Assembly (NCBI RefSeq): GCF_000753795.1
Contig: NZ_JPEO01000001.1
Coordinates: 124,001 to 188,000 of the forward strand
Reading direction: 5' to 3'
Source of the DNA: Shewanella mangrovi
GTDB taxonomy: Bacteria > Pseudomonadota > Gammaproteobacteria > Enterobacterales > Shewanellaceae
DNA length: 64,000 bases
A program made the translations under genes and the position numbers. Below the pieces are notes generated by a model that did no database searches, was not told where the DNA came from, and was given only the letters and a program-made list of their open reading frames with translations. Positions 18,770-26,439 of this stretch are shown here, piece by piece; positions within the stretch are counted from its first letter, which is position 1; every line of letters begins with the position of its first letter.

Positions 18770-20770
18770 TTACAGCCCGCTATGATATTGGCCTTGGGTG
18801 GTGGGCGAGATGGCATGGCTGAGTTGCTCCATCACCGCTTGGCGCTGTTGGCGATTCAGCAAGGCGGCAAACTGTTCTATCAACGCAGCTTTGGTCAGCG
18901 TGCAACGAGTGGCGGTGTCCACATCGCTTAAGTCGATAAAAAGTTCAGTGAACATATCCGCATGTTCTTCTAATAACGCCAGATTCAAATAATGCTCGGC
19001 GCTATAAATGGCATTGTGTTGTCCGGCTAATTTGGCGATGCGGTACTGCTCTCCATTTTCATTGAACAATTCGGTCGTTTTGCTGCAGCGTGGCAGGCAA
19101 CCCTTATTAATTTTCTGTTTGCGACAGCCCAAGGTTTGTTGGAACAAACACTGGCGGCTGGTGAGCAGCGCCAGCGGTTGGTACAGCATGTAGGCCAAAC
19201 GGAAGTTGGCTGGGCGCTTAATATGTTTCAGTTGAAACCCAGCAATTTCATTGGAGATAAAAGCGCCGCTGGCGGCAAACTCCTGCTGCAAGCAGGCGAG
19301 GGCATAGGAGTTGCTGGTATTAAGCTGCGGCCCCGCCAGCCAGTGTAGCTGTAATTGCTGCGCGGCGTAGCCCACGCCACTGTTGTTGGTGACCAATAAC
19401 TCAGGGCGCAATGTTTCCAGCAGCTTGATGGCGGCATCATAGTTGTCATCAATCAACACCGCAGGAAACCACGGCCGTAGCTGCGGGTATTGCTGCAACA
19501 GGCTGAGTGTGGCGTCGAAATCTCGTGCCAGCGATGCGGGCACTTGCCAGTAAAAATGCACATTAGCCAACGCGGGATTTTGCAGCAGCGCCAGATCGTC
19601 TTTACTGGACAGCAGCACCGACAAACTCGGCGCAGTATCGCACGGATGAGTCGTTAGTTTGGGCAGATGCACATCGGCAATTTTTCGTGGGCTTGGCTGG
19701 TTTATTGGCTCGGCTAATAGCTGACTGACCGCAGCATCGACCTTGGCCATAATCGCGGTATTTTCATCATAGACACGCACTTTGATGCGCTGTTTTTCTG
19801 CTTCATCGTTCACCGCGGCCAAGTTAGCGAAGTGCTCGGCGGCGTGATTGCGCGGATTATCGATAAACATGCCGCGCTGAATATCCGCATTTAAATAGCC
19901 AGTAGAAAAATCGCGATTAAACACTGTGTACAGCGGTGTGGTATCGGTCAGTAACTCGCCCGTTTGCTCATAGCTATCAAGCTGTTTGCGCCACTGCTGC
20001 ACCACAGTATAGACATAATGCGGTTTCTTAATCCGGCCTTCCACCTTGAGCGAATAAACCCCAGCATCCACCAATTTGGGCAGCTCCAAATAGGCGCAGT
20101 TATCTTTCATGTTCAGTGGATGTTTTACCCCCACTGCGGTGGTTTGGTAGGTGTCGCGACATGGCTGACTGCAACGGCCACGGTTGCCCGACGCGCCATT
20201 GCGCAGCGAACTCATATAACACAGGCCAGAGAAACCGATGCAGTAGGAGCCGTGGACAAACACTTCCATTTTGACATCATGCAGCCAGCCAAACTGCGCC
20301 AAGGGCTTAATCTCGTCGATACTCAGCTCGCGTGAAAGATTGACTCGGCTGCAACCGAGTTGTTTCAGGAGCAAGATCTGGCCGCGGTTGTGGCTATTTA
20401 GCTGTGTGGACGCATGCAAGTCCAGCATGGGGTAATACTGTTTCAGCAGGTAGGCGAGGCCGAGGTCTTGAATGATTACCCCGTCGATCTCTATCCGCAT
20501 CAGTTGGTTGAGCAGCTTTACCACCGCATTGAGCTCGCTTTCCAGCAGCATGATATTGAGGGTGACAAAGATTTTGCAGTGGTGCTGATGCGCCAGCGGC
20601 AACACGGCTTTGAGCTGTTCCAAGGTAAGATTTTCAGCGCGATTTCGGGCATTAAAACGGCCCAAACCGCAATAAATGGCATCGGCGCCAGCGGCAATGG
20701 CGGCATGAATGGAGGCAAGATCGCCACCGGGTGCTAACAACTCAAACTGACTGGTCACAAGAAAAACCAC
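18770..20770 (-). CDS. U32-family (RlhA/YdcP-like) protein
   Basis: A 666-residue member of the 'peptidase U32' family. These proteins are now known largely as prephenate-dependent RNA hydroxylation enzymes (RlhA, TrhP) with an iron-sulfur cluster, not proteases. Family marks are ELLAPGGDLASIHAAIAAGADAIYCG, the hallmark region EVFVHGSYCIGFSGLCYMSS with SGNRGRCSQPC, and SLKVEGRIKKPHYV. The C-terminal half has a further Cys-rich stretch (TLGCRKQKINKGCLPRCSKT). The start is uncertain: a GTG at 20770 or a GTG four codons later, neither with a good ribosome site. The RNA target is not predictable here; it is not a close match to E. coli RlhA in its C-terminal part. Confidence 0.82.
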   Translation of the reverse strand: MVFLVTSQFELLAPGGDLASIHAAIAAGADAIYCGLGRFNARNRAENLTLEQLKAVLPLAHQHHCKIFVTLNIMLLESELNAVVKLLNQLMRIEIDGVIIQDLGLAYLLKQYYPMLDLHASTQLNSHNRGQILLLKQLGCSRVNLSRELSIDEIKPLAQFGWLHDVKMEVFVHGSYCIGFSGLCYMSSLRNGASGNRGRCSQPCRDTYQTTAVGVKHPLNMKDNCAYLELPKLVDAGVYSLKVEGRIKKPHYVYTVVQQWRKQLDSYEQTGELLTDTTPLYTVFNRDFSTGYLNADIQRGMFIDNPRNHAAEHFANLAAVNDEAEKQRIKVRVYDENTAIMAKVDAAVSQLLAEPINQPSPRKIADVHLPKLTTHPCDTAPSLSVLLSSKDDLALLQNPALANVHFYWQVPASLARDFDATLSLLQQYPQLRPWFPAVLIDDNYDAAIKLLETLRPELLVTNNSGVGYAAQQLQLHWLAGPQLNTSNSYALACLQQEFAASGAFISNEIAGFQLKHIKRPANFRLAYMLYQPLALLTSRQCLFQQTLGCRKQKINKGCLPRCSKTTELFNENGEQYRIAKLAGQHNAIYSAEHYLNLALLEEHADMFTELFIDLSDVDTATRCTLTKAALIEQFAALLNRQQRQAVMEQLSHAISPTTQGQYHSGL

Positions 20771-20974
20771 GACTACTTAAACGACCGCTAATTTTAGCGC
20801 GTGTTGCATGAAAGGAAGGCGATCCACCACACGTTCGTACCAAGCACTGAGCCGCCAAAACGATAACTGCTCAGTTATTGGTCATCTTTAAAGCTGTTGC
20901 CAGCGGGCAAGAGTCGCATCTTGTGAGTAAAGCACTTACCATTTGCGGCAGAGTGAATTGGATGAAAACGCTGA

Positions 20975-21226
20975 ATGGCTAAACCGAATAAGAAAGGCCC
21001 CACGCAAACCGTTGATATCTACTGCGCTAAGTGCAAAGCGCCGCTGTATAAATACCGCAAGGGCGGCAAAGGCGCGTTAGTGAAGTGCTTTATTGAGCGG
21101 ATTGTCGAAGACCACACCAACACGCCCTGTACCTGCCCGCAGTGTGGCCAAGTGTTTGCCCGAGAAACCTTAATTCGCGGCACGCCAGCTTATAAAATGG
21201 TCGGCGGTAAAGTCGTCATGAAATAG
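20975..21226 (+). CDS. Small zinc-ribbon protein
   Basis: An 83-residue basic protein with two Cys pairs (CAKCKAPL, and CTCPQCGQVF about 37 residues later), the arrangement of a zinc ribbon. A Lys/Gly-rich stretch (KYRKGGKGALVKC) lies between them. It may bind nucleic acid, but no function is known to me. No strong ribosome site precedes the ATG. Confidence 0.7.
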   Translation: MAKPNKKGPTQTVDIYCAKCKAPLYKYRKGGKGALVKCFIERIVEDHTNTPCTCPQCGQVFARETLIRGTPAYKMVGGKVVMK

Positions 21227-21316
21227 CCATGCTGCAAGCGTGTTGCTAAACCTTGTGATCGTAACGTCGAGTCACCCGCTTGTTGACTCGTTAGATAACG
21301 CGCCAATAACGCCTTG

Positions 21317-21649
21317 TTAGCTTCGCGCCCAAACCCAAACAAATGTTCCGATAATCCAAATACCAATAGCAGAATAAAAAATCGCGAGGGCTGAGTTGAT
21401 AACGAGCAGCGTATTCCAGATGAATCCATTAAATTTATGGGCTTCTCTCGCTTTTTTGCGCCGCAGCATCCACGAACTTGGCACGACTATCATGGCTGAA
21501 ATAAACGCCAGTGCAATTACCCAGATAATCCCAATACCAATAGTGACTGAGCCCTGTTCGTCTGGTGAACTGACTCTATCTGCGAAAGAGATGTAATAGC
21601 CAATCCACAATAGTGTGAATAGTAATCCCATAATGTGATTGGCTTTCAT
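21317..21649 (-). CDS. Small integral membrane protein, unknown function
   Basis: A 110-residue protein with three hydrophobic helices (MGLLFTLLWIGYYISF, IGIIWVIALAFISAMIVV, and a C-terminal pair around NTLLVINSALAIFYSAIG). A basic loop RRKKAREAHK lies in the middle. I start at ATG 21649, nine bases after AGGAG; the open frame extends 36 codons further but lacks signals. It is the most distal member of the minus-strand cassette-like row 21.3-23.0 kb, though no clean attC flanks it. No recognised family. Confidence 0.6.
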   Translation of the reverse strand: MKANHIMGLLFTLLWIGYYISFADRVSSPDEQGSVTIGIGIIWVIALAFISAMIVVPSSWMLRRKKAREAHKFNGFIWNTLLVINSALAIFYSAIGIWIIGTFVWVWARS

Positions 21650-21888
21650 TTCGCTGGTTCTCCTAACCGCTAGCCTACTGTGAACAGGCAAAATACGCAG
21701 AAAATAAATTAATACCACTCTAGTGCAAGCTGTAATTATCCATACGCTTTCTTTCAAACGCTTGAACAGCGTAATCGGTGGTTAATGCAAAACATGCTGT
21801 AAACTGCGCAGCGGGGAGGGCGTCGCAGCAAGCGTTTTTGCTGGCGATTTACACCAGCGCAGCAAATGGTTTATCGCTGATGTAACTT

Positions 21889-21895
21889 GTTAGGC
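21889..21895 (-). other. Half of a decayed attC site (R'' core)
   Basis: On the minus strand GCCTAAC follows the stop of the exported-protein gene by six bases, continuing as AAGTTACATCAGCG, just as in an intact attC. A matching GTTRRRY core was not found within the usual distance toward lower coordinates; only a GTTAGGA at 21658-21664 comes near. I read it as the remnant of a cassette's attC. Confidence 0.5.
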
Positions 21896-21901
21896 TTAAC
21901 A

Positions 21902-22375
21902 TCAATACCCACTGGCAACAACCTTCAATACCATAGCCCCCAAAGCCTTATCTTCAGCGAGCTCAACTACGATGTCACTGCCACGTTCATCTGTACCATG
22001 TGAAAAATAAAGTGAGACGTTCTTTAACTGGATGCCAGAAGCAAATTGTGTTTCCGGTGATAGGCAAGAAACAACTCTCATCGCGTTTTTGCCAGCAAAC
22101 TCAACAGAGGCAGATTCCATTAAGGCCTTGCATGCAAGTGAGGCAGGTTCGTAGCCTTCGTATTCACAGCGTTTTGCTGATAGAACTGGTTCCGAATTAC
22201 CTTTAAAGTTGCTTCCCCAAGCCGTAAGGAACGTGATTTCATGTGTTTCATCAGGTTTTATTGATTCAACAAAAGCATTGATCGGTTTGCAAAACGGATC
22301 ATTATTGTCCGTGGCCATAGCAGGACATATGAAAACAGCTAACAGAATAAGGAATGATGCGCGAGATATATCCAT
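21902..22375 (-). CDS. Exported cassette protein, unknown function
   Basis: A 157-residue protein with a signal peptide (ASFLILLAVFICPAMA) and four Cys in the mature part (DPFCKP, KRCEYEGY, LACKAL, VSCLSP), likely paired. The ATG lies six bases beyond the GTTAGGC of an attC site on the same strand, the position of the first gene in an integron cassette. Its stop is followed by an R'' core. I recognise no family. It has its own export signal and no neighbour suggests a pathway. Confidence 0.65.
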   Translation of the reverse strand: MDISRASFLILLAVFICPAMATDNNDPFCKPINAFVESIKPDETHEITFLTAWGSNFKGNSEPVLSAKRCEYEGYEPASLACKALMESASVEFAGKNAMRVVSCLSPETQFASGIQLKNVSLYFSHGTDERGSDIVVELAEDKALGAMVLKVVASGY

Positions 22376-22380
22376 GCTGA

Positions 22381-22519
22381 GCCTAACGCCCACATAAGGG
22401 GCAGCAAAACGTAGCGGCGATTGGTTTAAACTTGGGCGAAGCGCCAAAACTAATTCGCCGCGTAGTTTTGATGCCTCAGCGCCCGCTTTTCAGGGCGCGA
22501 CTTGATGCGTTTGTTAGGC
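22381..22519 (-). repeat. Integron attC recombination site, 139 bp
   Basis: Read on the minus strand it starts GCCTAACAAACGCATCAAG and ends CATTGGGCG-like (CTTATGTGGGCGTTAGGC), with R'' GCCTAAC at 22513-22519 and R' GTTAGGC at 22381-22387. The inner arms also pair (GGCAGCAAAACG with a near copy of its complement in CGTAGTTTTGATGCC). The stop codon TAA of the upstream cassette gene lies inside R''. This is the normal attC layout and a length at the top of the known range. Confidence 0.88.
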
Positions 22520-23020
22520 TTGCGTGCTATCTATGAAAGCATCTTTTGCTTCTTTAGAAAACTCTTCAATGGAAAGATTTTCTACGCTACTAGCCATAAT
22601 GGATACAAGTGGGTCTAAGCGGTTATATGCAGTTCGTATACGCTTTCGTAACCCTCTAATTTCAATAACCAACTTCTCACGTTCGACAGCATCAACAAAC
22701 CTTTCGATGTTATCAATAAGCACCCTGTGAACGAGCTTATTTCTAGCCAATAAAGCGTCCGCTAATAGTTCTTCCACATCTGTTGCTACAGGAGTTTCCT
22801 TTTTAAGAAGACCAATAAGTTGTCCCGCTGTTTTCTTCTCATCGTCCTCAAGGATTGCTGTTGTTTTAGCCTCAGAAAGATTTCCAATTCCCGCTTTTGT
22901 AAACAAGTGCAAAAGGTACGCTATCTGATATTCAAATGACTGACTATCTAAAAGCCCCGCTCCGGTCTCGAACAGAATTGGATTTAAGTGTTTCTTTTTT
23001 TGGTCTTCAAAATCATCCAT
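22514..23020 (-). CDS. Cassette protein with HEPN-like RNxxxH motif
   Basis: A 168-residue soluble, all-helical protein. Residues 93-98 read RNKLVH inside ADALLARNKLVHRV, the R-x4-H arrangement of HEPN domains, which act as RNases or as partners of nucleotidyltransferases in toxin-antitoxin and defence systems. Preceding helices contain a QIAYLLHLFTKAG segment. It fills an integron cassette: GTTAGGC at 23038-23044 lies 17 bases before the start, and its stop is inside the attC R'' core. No partner gene lies in the same cassette. HEPN is my reading of a short motif plus helix pattern; a plain structural helix protein is the alternative. Confidence 0.6.
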   Translation of the reverse strand: MDDFEDQKKKHLNPILFETGAGLLDSQSFEYQIAYLLHLFTKAGIGNLSEAKTTAILEDDEKKTAGQLIGLLKKETPVATDVEELLADALLARNKLVHRVLIDNIERFVDAVEREKLVIEIRGLRKRIRTAYNRLDPLVSIMASSVENLSIEEFSKEAKDAFIDSTQA

Positions 23021-23037
23021 AACTGAAACCCTAATGA

Positions 23038-23229
23038 GCCTAACAGTATATTAGACGACATGATGTCGTAATTTCACACGGCATAATGTCGTTTTTTAAC
23101 AATTATTATTGCTTAATCTATGCTCATATCTTATTGAACACAATAGATAATTATCCACTTTCGAGGTGGTTAACTGTATGAAAAACGACATTTCAACGGC
23201 ACCGCTGCATAAAAAGCGACATTGTGTTC
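23038..23229. repeat. Cassette junction and cluster of ATGTCGT boxes
   Basis: GCCTAAC (23038-23044) is followed by AGTATATTAG and then the palindrome ACGACATGATGTCGT (23055-23069). Further boxes are ATAATGTCGTTTTTT (23083-23097), AAAACGACATT (23182-23192, inverted) and AAAGCGACATT (23213-23223, inverted). The junction resembles the one at 27525. Multiple spaced boxes of this sort occur at ends of TniA/TnsB-type transposons and at recombinase sites; no transposase is in the window. Confidence 0.6.
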
Positions 23230-23308
23230 ACGCTGGCTATTTTGACGCTGAAACAGCGCCGCAGATGCAGGCTTACCGCTGTCATTGATGCGGTGCATAA
23301 GCACACAA

Positions 23309-23332
23309 CAAAAAGCCGTCAAACGAGGGCTT
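23309..23332 (-). terminator. Terminator of the MerR gene
   Basis: On the minus strand AGCCCTCGTTTGACGGCT forms a hairpin with one mismatch, followed by TTTTTG. Confidence 0.65.
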
Positions 23333-23366
23333 AGGATGAACTTTGTTGTGCGGCGTTGTTGGTCGG

Positions 23367-23837
23367 TTAGCGCGGGCTGACTTTTGGACATTGCAGCTCT
23401 GCATGTGAGTTTTCATACGCCTTTCTAATCTCTTCTGGCATATCTTGCGGCTGAATATGCTTTATGCGCGCTTCAGTGTTTTCTGCCACCGCCTGGGTGT
23501 AATACCAGGCTTTAAATTTGAGTAAGTCTTGCACACGGTTGAGTTCGGCTATCTCGGCCTGCACTACGGCCAATTTATCCAGAAACATATTTTGGCGGTC
23601 AACCAGCGTGCCATCTCCCTCGTGGCACCAGTCGATAAAGGTGCGAATGTCTTTCAAAGACATACCCGCTTTTTTCAGGTATTCGATAACGCGAATGCTT
23701 TCAAGATCGTTTTGGCAAAACGAACGCACGCCGGACTCGCTGCGTTTAAGATTTGGAAACAAGCCTTGCTGGTCGTAGTACCGTAGTGTCGGCACTGTCA
23801 GCTGAAACATGTTTGACACTTCACCAATGGAATACAT
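23367..23837 (-). CDS. MerR-family regulator
   Basis: A 156-residue MerR protein: N-terminal helix-turn-helix (YSIGEVSNMFQLTVPTLRYY), wing ending SGVRSF, and the second DNA-contact region DLESIRVIEYLKKAGMSLKDI, followed by a dimer helix. It lacks the metal-binding Cys of MerR/CueR; it has two other Cys (SFCQ, WCHEG) and fits the electrophile- or small-molecule-sensing group near AdhR. I start at ATG 23837, where the family begins. It diverges from a hydrolase gene whose promoter has the stretched spacer typical of MerR control, so that gene is its likely target. Confidence 0.88.
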   Translation of the reverse strand: MYSIGEVSNMFQLTVPTLRYYDQQGLFPNLKRSESGVRSFCQNDLESIRVIEYLKKAGMSLKDIRTFIDWCHEGDGTLVDRQNMFLDKLAVVQAEIAELNRVQDLLKFKAWYYTQAVAENTEARIKHIQPQDMPEEIRKAYENSHAELQCPKVSPR

Positions 23838-23866
23838 GACCGAATTTCCCCAATGCAAATTTACGC

Positions 23867-23897
23867 TTGACCTAAAGTCGACTTTAGGGGGTAGATT
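23867..23897 (+). promoter_or_regulatory. MerR-type promoter of the hydrolase gene
   Basis: TTGACC (-35) and TAGATT (-10) are 19 bases apart, and the spacer holds the palindrome CTAAAGTCGACTTTAG. The long spacer with a central palindrome is the hallmark of promoters that MerR proteins untwist to activate. Confidence 0.85.
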
Positions 23898-23960
23898 ATT
23901 ACGCAGCTTCTTAAGAAAGAACAAGCTACCAAGACATTTTAGAAACGGAGAAACCAGAAC

Positions 23961-24935
23961 GTGGATAATCAAACGTTAGCATTGACCCAAGAGTGGGATA
24001 AGACGTTCCCACTGAGCGAGAACGTGAAACACCGCAAAATCACTTTTCACAACCGCTATGGTATTACGCTTGCTGCTGACTTGTACGAACCCAAAGAAGC
24101 ATCTGGCAAATTAGCCGCTATCGCAGTCTCTGGCCCATTTGGTGCGGTAAAAGAGCAATCATCGGGTTTGTATGCGCAAACCATGGCGGAAAAAGGCTTT
24201 TTGACCATCGCGTTTGACCCTTCTTACACCGGTGAAAGCGGCGGCTTGCCACGATATGTAGCATCGCCAGACATTAACACCGAAGACTTTTCTGCCGCAG
24301 TCGATTTTCTTTCCACCTTAGATAATGTTGATGCGGATAAAATCGGTATCATCGGTATCTGCGGTTGGGGCGGCATGGCGCTGAATGCTGCCGCAATGGA
24401 CCCACGCATTAAAGCGACAGTGACATCAACTATGTACGATATGTCGCGCGTTACAGCCAACGGCTATTTTGATTCAATGAGCGCCGATGATCGCTATGAA
24501 ATGCGCAAAAAGCTGAATGCCCAGCGCACAGAAGATTATAAAAATGGCACCTATGCCTTGGCGGGTGGTGTGCCGGATGAGCTGCCAGACGATGTGCCAT
24601 TCTTCGTCAAAGATTACTTTGACTACTACAAAACAGACCGTGGCTATCATCAACGTTCGTTAAACTCCAACAAAGGTTGGAATGTGACTTCGCCACTGTC
24701 GTTTGCCAACATGCCACTGCTGCAGTACAGCGATGAAATCCGCAACGCAGTGCTGATGATCCATGGTGAAAAAGCGCACTCTTGTTACTTCAGTAAAGAT
24801 GCCTTTACCAAACTGACCGGTGACAACAAAGAGCTGCTGATCATTCCAGATGCGGTACATACCGACCTGTATGACGATAAGAACATTATTCCATTTGCCA
24901 AACTGGAAGCGTTCTTCACTGAGTATCTGAAATAA
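23961..24935 (+). CDS. Alpha/beta hydrolase, dienelactone-hydrolase-like with Cys nucleophile
   Basis: A 324-residue alpha/beta hydrolase. The nucleophile elbow reads GIGICGWGGMAL-like (IGICGWGGMAL), placing Cys where serine hydrolases have Ser, as in dienelactone hydrolases and YcjY-type enzymes. The oxyanion region is SGPFGAVKEQ; the late acid and histidine lie around VLMIHGEKAHS and IPDAVHTDLYDD. The start is GTG 23961, with GGAG 11 bases before it. It diverges from a MerR gene and carries a MerR-type promoter, so it is probably induced by a reactive compound that it or its partners remove. The substrate is unknown. Confidence 0.85.
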   Translation: MDNQTLALTQEWDKTFPLSENVKHRKITFHNRYGITLAADLYEPKEASGKLAAIAVSGPFGAVKEQSSGLYAQTMAEKGFLTIAFDPSYTGESGGLPRYVASPDINTEDFSAAVDFLSTLDNVDADKIGIIGICGWGGMALNAAAMDPRIKATVTSTMYDMSRVTANGYFDSMSADDRYEMRKKLNAQRTEDYKNGTYALAGGVPDELPDDVPFFVKDYFDYYKTDRGYHQRSLNSNKGWNVTSPLSFANMPLLQYSDEIRNAVLMIHGEKAHSCYFSKDAFTKLTGDNKELLIIPDAVHTDLYDDKNIIPFAKLEAFFTEYLK

Positions 24936-24970
24936 CGCTTTGCCTCAGCCAGTGATGCAAAGCACCTAAG

Positions 24971-24997
24971 CAAAAGCCCTCATACGAGGGCTTTTTG
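24971..24997 (+). terminator. Terminator of the hydrolase gene
   Basis: AAAAGCCCTC and GAGGGCTTTT around ATAC, followed by TTGTTT. Confidence 0.9.
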
Positions 24998-25161
24998 TTT
25001 CGCGCTTTATGCGCGATGTTAGTTGGTGGTGTTTGGTCGTTTAACGTATTCCTATTAACCATATTGTTGCTTGCACGTTGATCGTGCTAAATCGCTTGCA
25101 GCGGGCTTTGATTTTATGGCTGGCGCCATAGCAAGCTACGCTTACCAAGATATCGCTGCGC
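24998..25161. other. Intergenic stretch without recognised features
   Basis: It leads from the hydrolase terminator to the first copy of the inverted repeat. Reading frames here and through 25437 are open by chance and cross the repeat; I see no gene. Confidence 0.6.
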
Positions 25162-25284
25162 GATTGCAAACTACGTTTGCGAAAGTCGTGGAACTACTCG
25201 TTCCACACCAGAGGATAAGGGGGCTAGACGGCTTCGCCCCCTTATCAATCCCCCTGCCGCCCCACGGCGCGAAACGCTGCGGCG
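25162..25284 (+). repeat. Structured repeat, copy 1 (inverted partner at 28147-28320)
   Basis: Two conserved parts: 25162-25193 (GATTGCAA...AAAGTCGTGGAA) and 25196-25284. Against copy 2 the second part differs by one indel and two substitutions over about 88 bases; the first differs at two of 32. Copy 2 has 54 extra bases between the parts, while here only two remain. The element folds: GATAAGGGGGC pairs with GCCCCCTTATC, and a GCGC-rich hairpin follows. It carries no gene. Confidence 0.85.
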
Positions 25285-25437
25285 CTTCTGGTTTGTCATC
25301 TGCGCAAATCGCAGCCAACTCGCGTTCCATCGCTCGGCGCTGCTTCGAGGCATCCATGCCTCGATTGCTTGATGCCTGCCCAACGCACCTACGCCGCGTC
25401 GAAGGGGAAATCGGCGTTGCCTGTTAGTTTTTGGCAA

Positions 25438-26352
25438 TTATTTTTGACAATTGCGGCGATTTGTTAGCCCTTTTTTGTCATCAACAATGTAGAAAATTGC
25501 CTTATCCCAGTATTTTTCCATTAAATTTGAATGGATACTTTTATTTACTTTGTTTTTCTCAATTAGCAGAGACTTGACCGTCTCAATAGTTGCAATTCCT
25601 GCACTAATTTGAGTTTGACAAAATTTAACTATGAAAACAGGTGGTAAGCGTCCTCCGATCCTGAATGTTATATATCCGTTTTCTTCCATCTCCATTCTTG
25701 AGGAAAATTTTATATTATCAGGGGTCCCATCAATATCTTTAATAAACCCTCTTAGTCTTTCAAAAAGTTGAACGCCCAATACAAAATTTGTTTCACTAGA
25801 TATAAATTCTGTAATATTGTTAACCTGTTCGCAATAATCATTGGTTGAACTTGGTATTACTGGATATCGCGTTTCTCGAATAATATAACTACCTAGAATT
25901 TCTAACAGGTGACGCTCTTTATTCGATAGCGGGAAATGCAAGTCTAATGCAATATTTACCAGATTGTGACTGTAAGATTTAACTTTTTTCTCAAGTAATT
26001 TTTTAGGCGCATTTATTAGTAATGACACAATGCCTGATTTCAAAAGTAATTCGATTGCATATCCTAAAATGAGTACACTAGATTTATTGGCAGACTCTCT
26101 AACATTTATTATTTCGAAAGCTTCTTTTGAAGTTAATTTTTGCCCATTAATCTTTTTTTTATTTTTTAAGGTGTCAAATTCCAATTGTTTTTTAAGCGCG
26201 CATTCTCTTAATAGCTTGGCACTTATAAGCTTCCCATCAGCCTCTTTAACCCAGTCATACTTATTGAATATGCCTTTTTCACCACTAGATTTTAACGGAG
26301 TTTCCATCAAACTATTTTTGTTCAAACTTATATACCCACTTACCCAAGGCAC
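25438..26352 (-). CDS. Cassette protein, probable HEPN-like, unknown function
   Basis: A 304-residue protein (289 if it starts at ATG 26307 instead of GTG 26352; neither has a good ribosome site). AT-rich and Lys/Asn/Ile-rich, unlike neighbouring core genes. Residues about 90-170 show the pattern of HEPN-type helical domains: LGYAIELLLKSG, then SHNLVNIALDL, then LEILGSYIIRETRYPV. A clear R-x4-H catalytic motif is not seen, so it may be an inactive or binding form. Its start follows the GTTAGCC edge of an attC on the same strand. The assignment is a pattern-level guess. Confidence 0.6.
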   Translation of the reverse strand: MPWVSGYISLNKNSLMETPLKSSGEKGIFNKYDWVKEADGKLISAKLLRECALKKQLEFDTLKNKKKINGQKLTSKEAFEIINVRESANKSSVLILGYAIELLLKSGIVSLLINAPKKLLEKKVKSYSHNLVNIALDLHFPLSNKERHLLEILGSYIIRETRYPVIPSSTNDYCEQVNNITEFISSETNFVLGVQLFERLRGFIKDIDGTPDNIKFSSRMEMEENGYITFRIGGRLPPVFIVKFCQTQISAGIATIETVKSLLIEKNKVNKSIHSNLMEKYWDKAIFYIVDDKKGLTNRRNCQK

Positions 26353-26362
26353 AATATGAGAG

Positions 26363-26439
26363 GGCTAACGCCGCCAGAATGGGCGGCCAACACAAAAGCA
26401 ACGGAGTGTTGGACGTCCCTCTTTATGGCCTTGTAATGC
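26363..26439 (-). repeat. Integron attC site, 77 bp, VCR-like
   Basis: Read on the minus strand: GCATTAC (R'', one base off GCATAAC), AAGGCCATAAAGAGGGACG, CCAACAC paired with GTGTTGG, then GGCGGCGTTAGCC ending in R' GTTAGCC. This is the Vibrio-repeat type of attC. The TAA stop of the cassette gene 26440-27498 directly precedes it. Confidence 0.85.

Noticed and set aside
23038..23229. End of a Tn402/Tn7-type transposon
   Set aside because: The TGTCGTTTT boxes resemble such ends, but no transposase, matching far end or target duplication was found, so it is reported only as an unexplained box cluster.
23170..23391. 73-residue minus-strand frame next to the MerR gene
   Set aside because: It covers the MerR terminator and the box cluster, overlaps the MerR 3' end and has no ribosome site.
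25071..25427. 118-residue plus-strand frame
   Set aside because: It runs through the structured repeat, has no ribosome site, and part of it recurs in the inverted copy at 28.2 kb because of the repeat.
25386..25430. A possible third attC after the 25438-26352 gene (CTAACAGGC ... GTTGGGC)
   Set aside because: Only about 45 bases between the cores, shorter than known attC sites, and the R'' core does not fit RYYYAAC.
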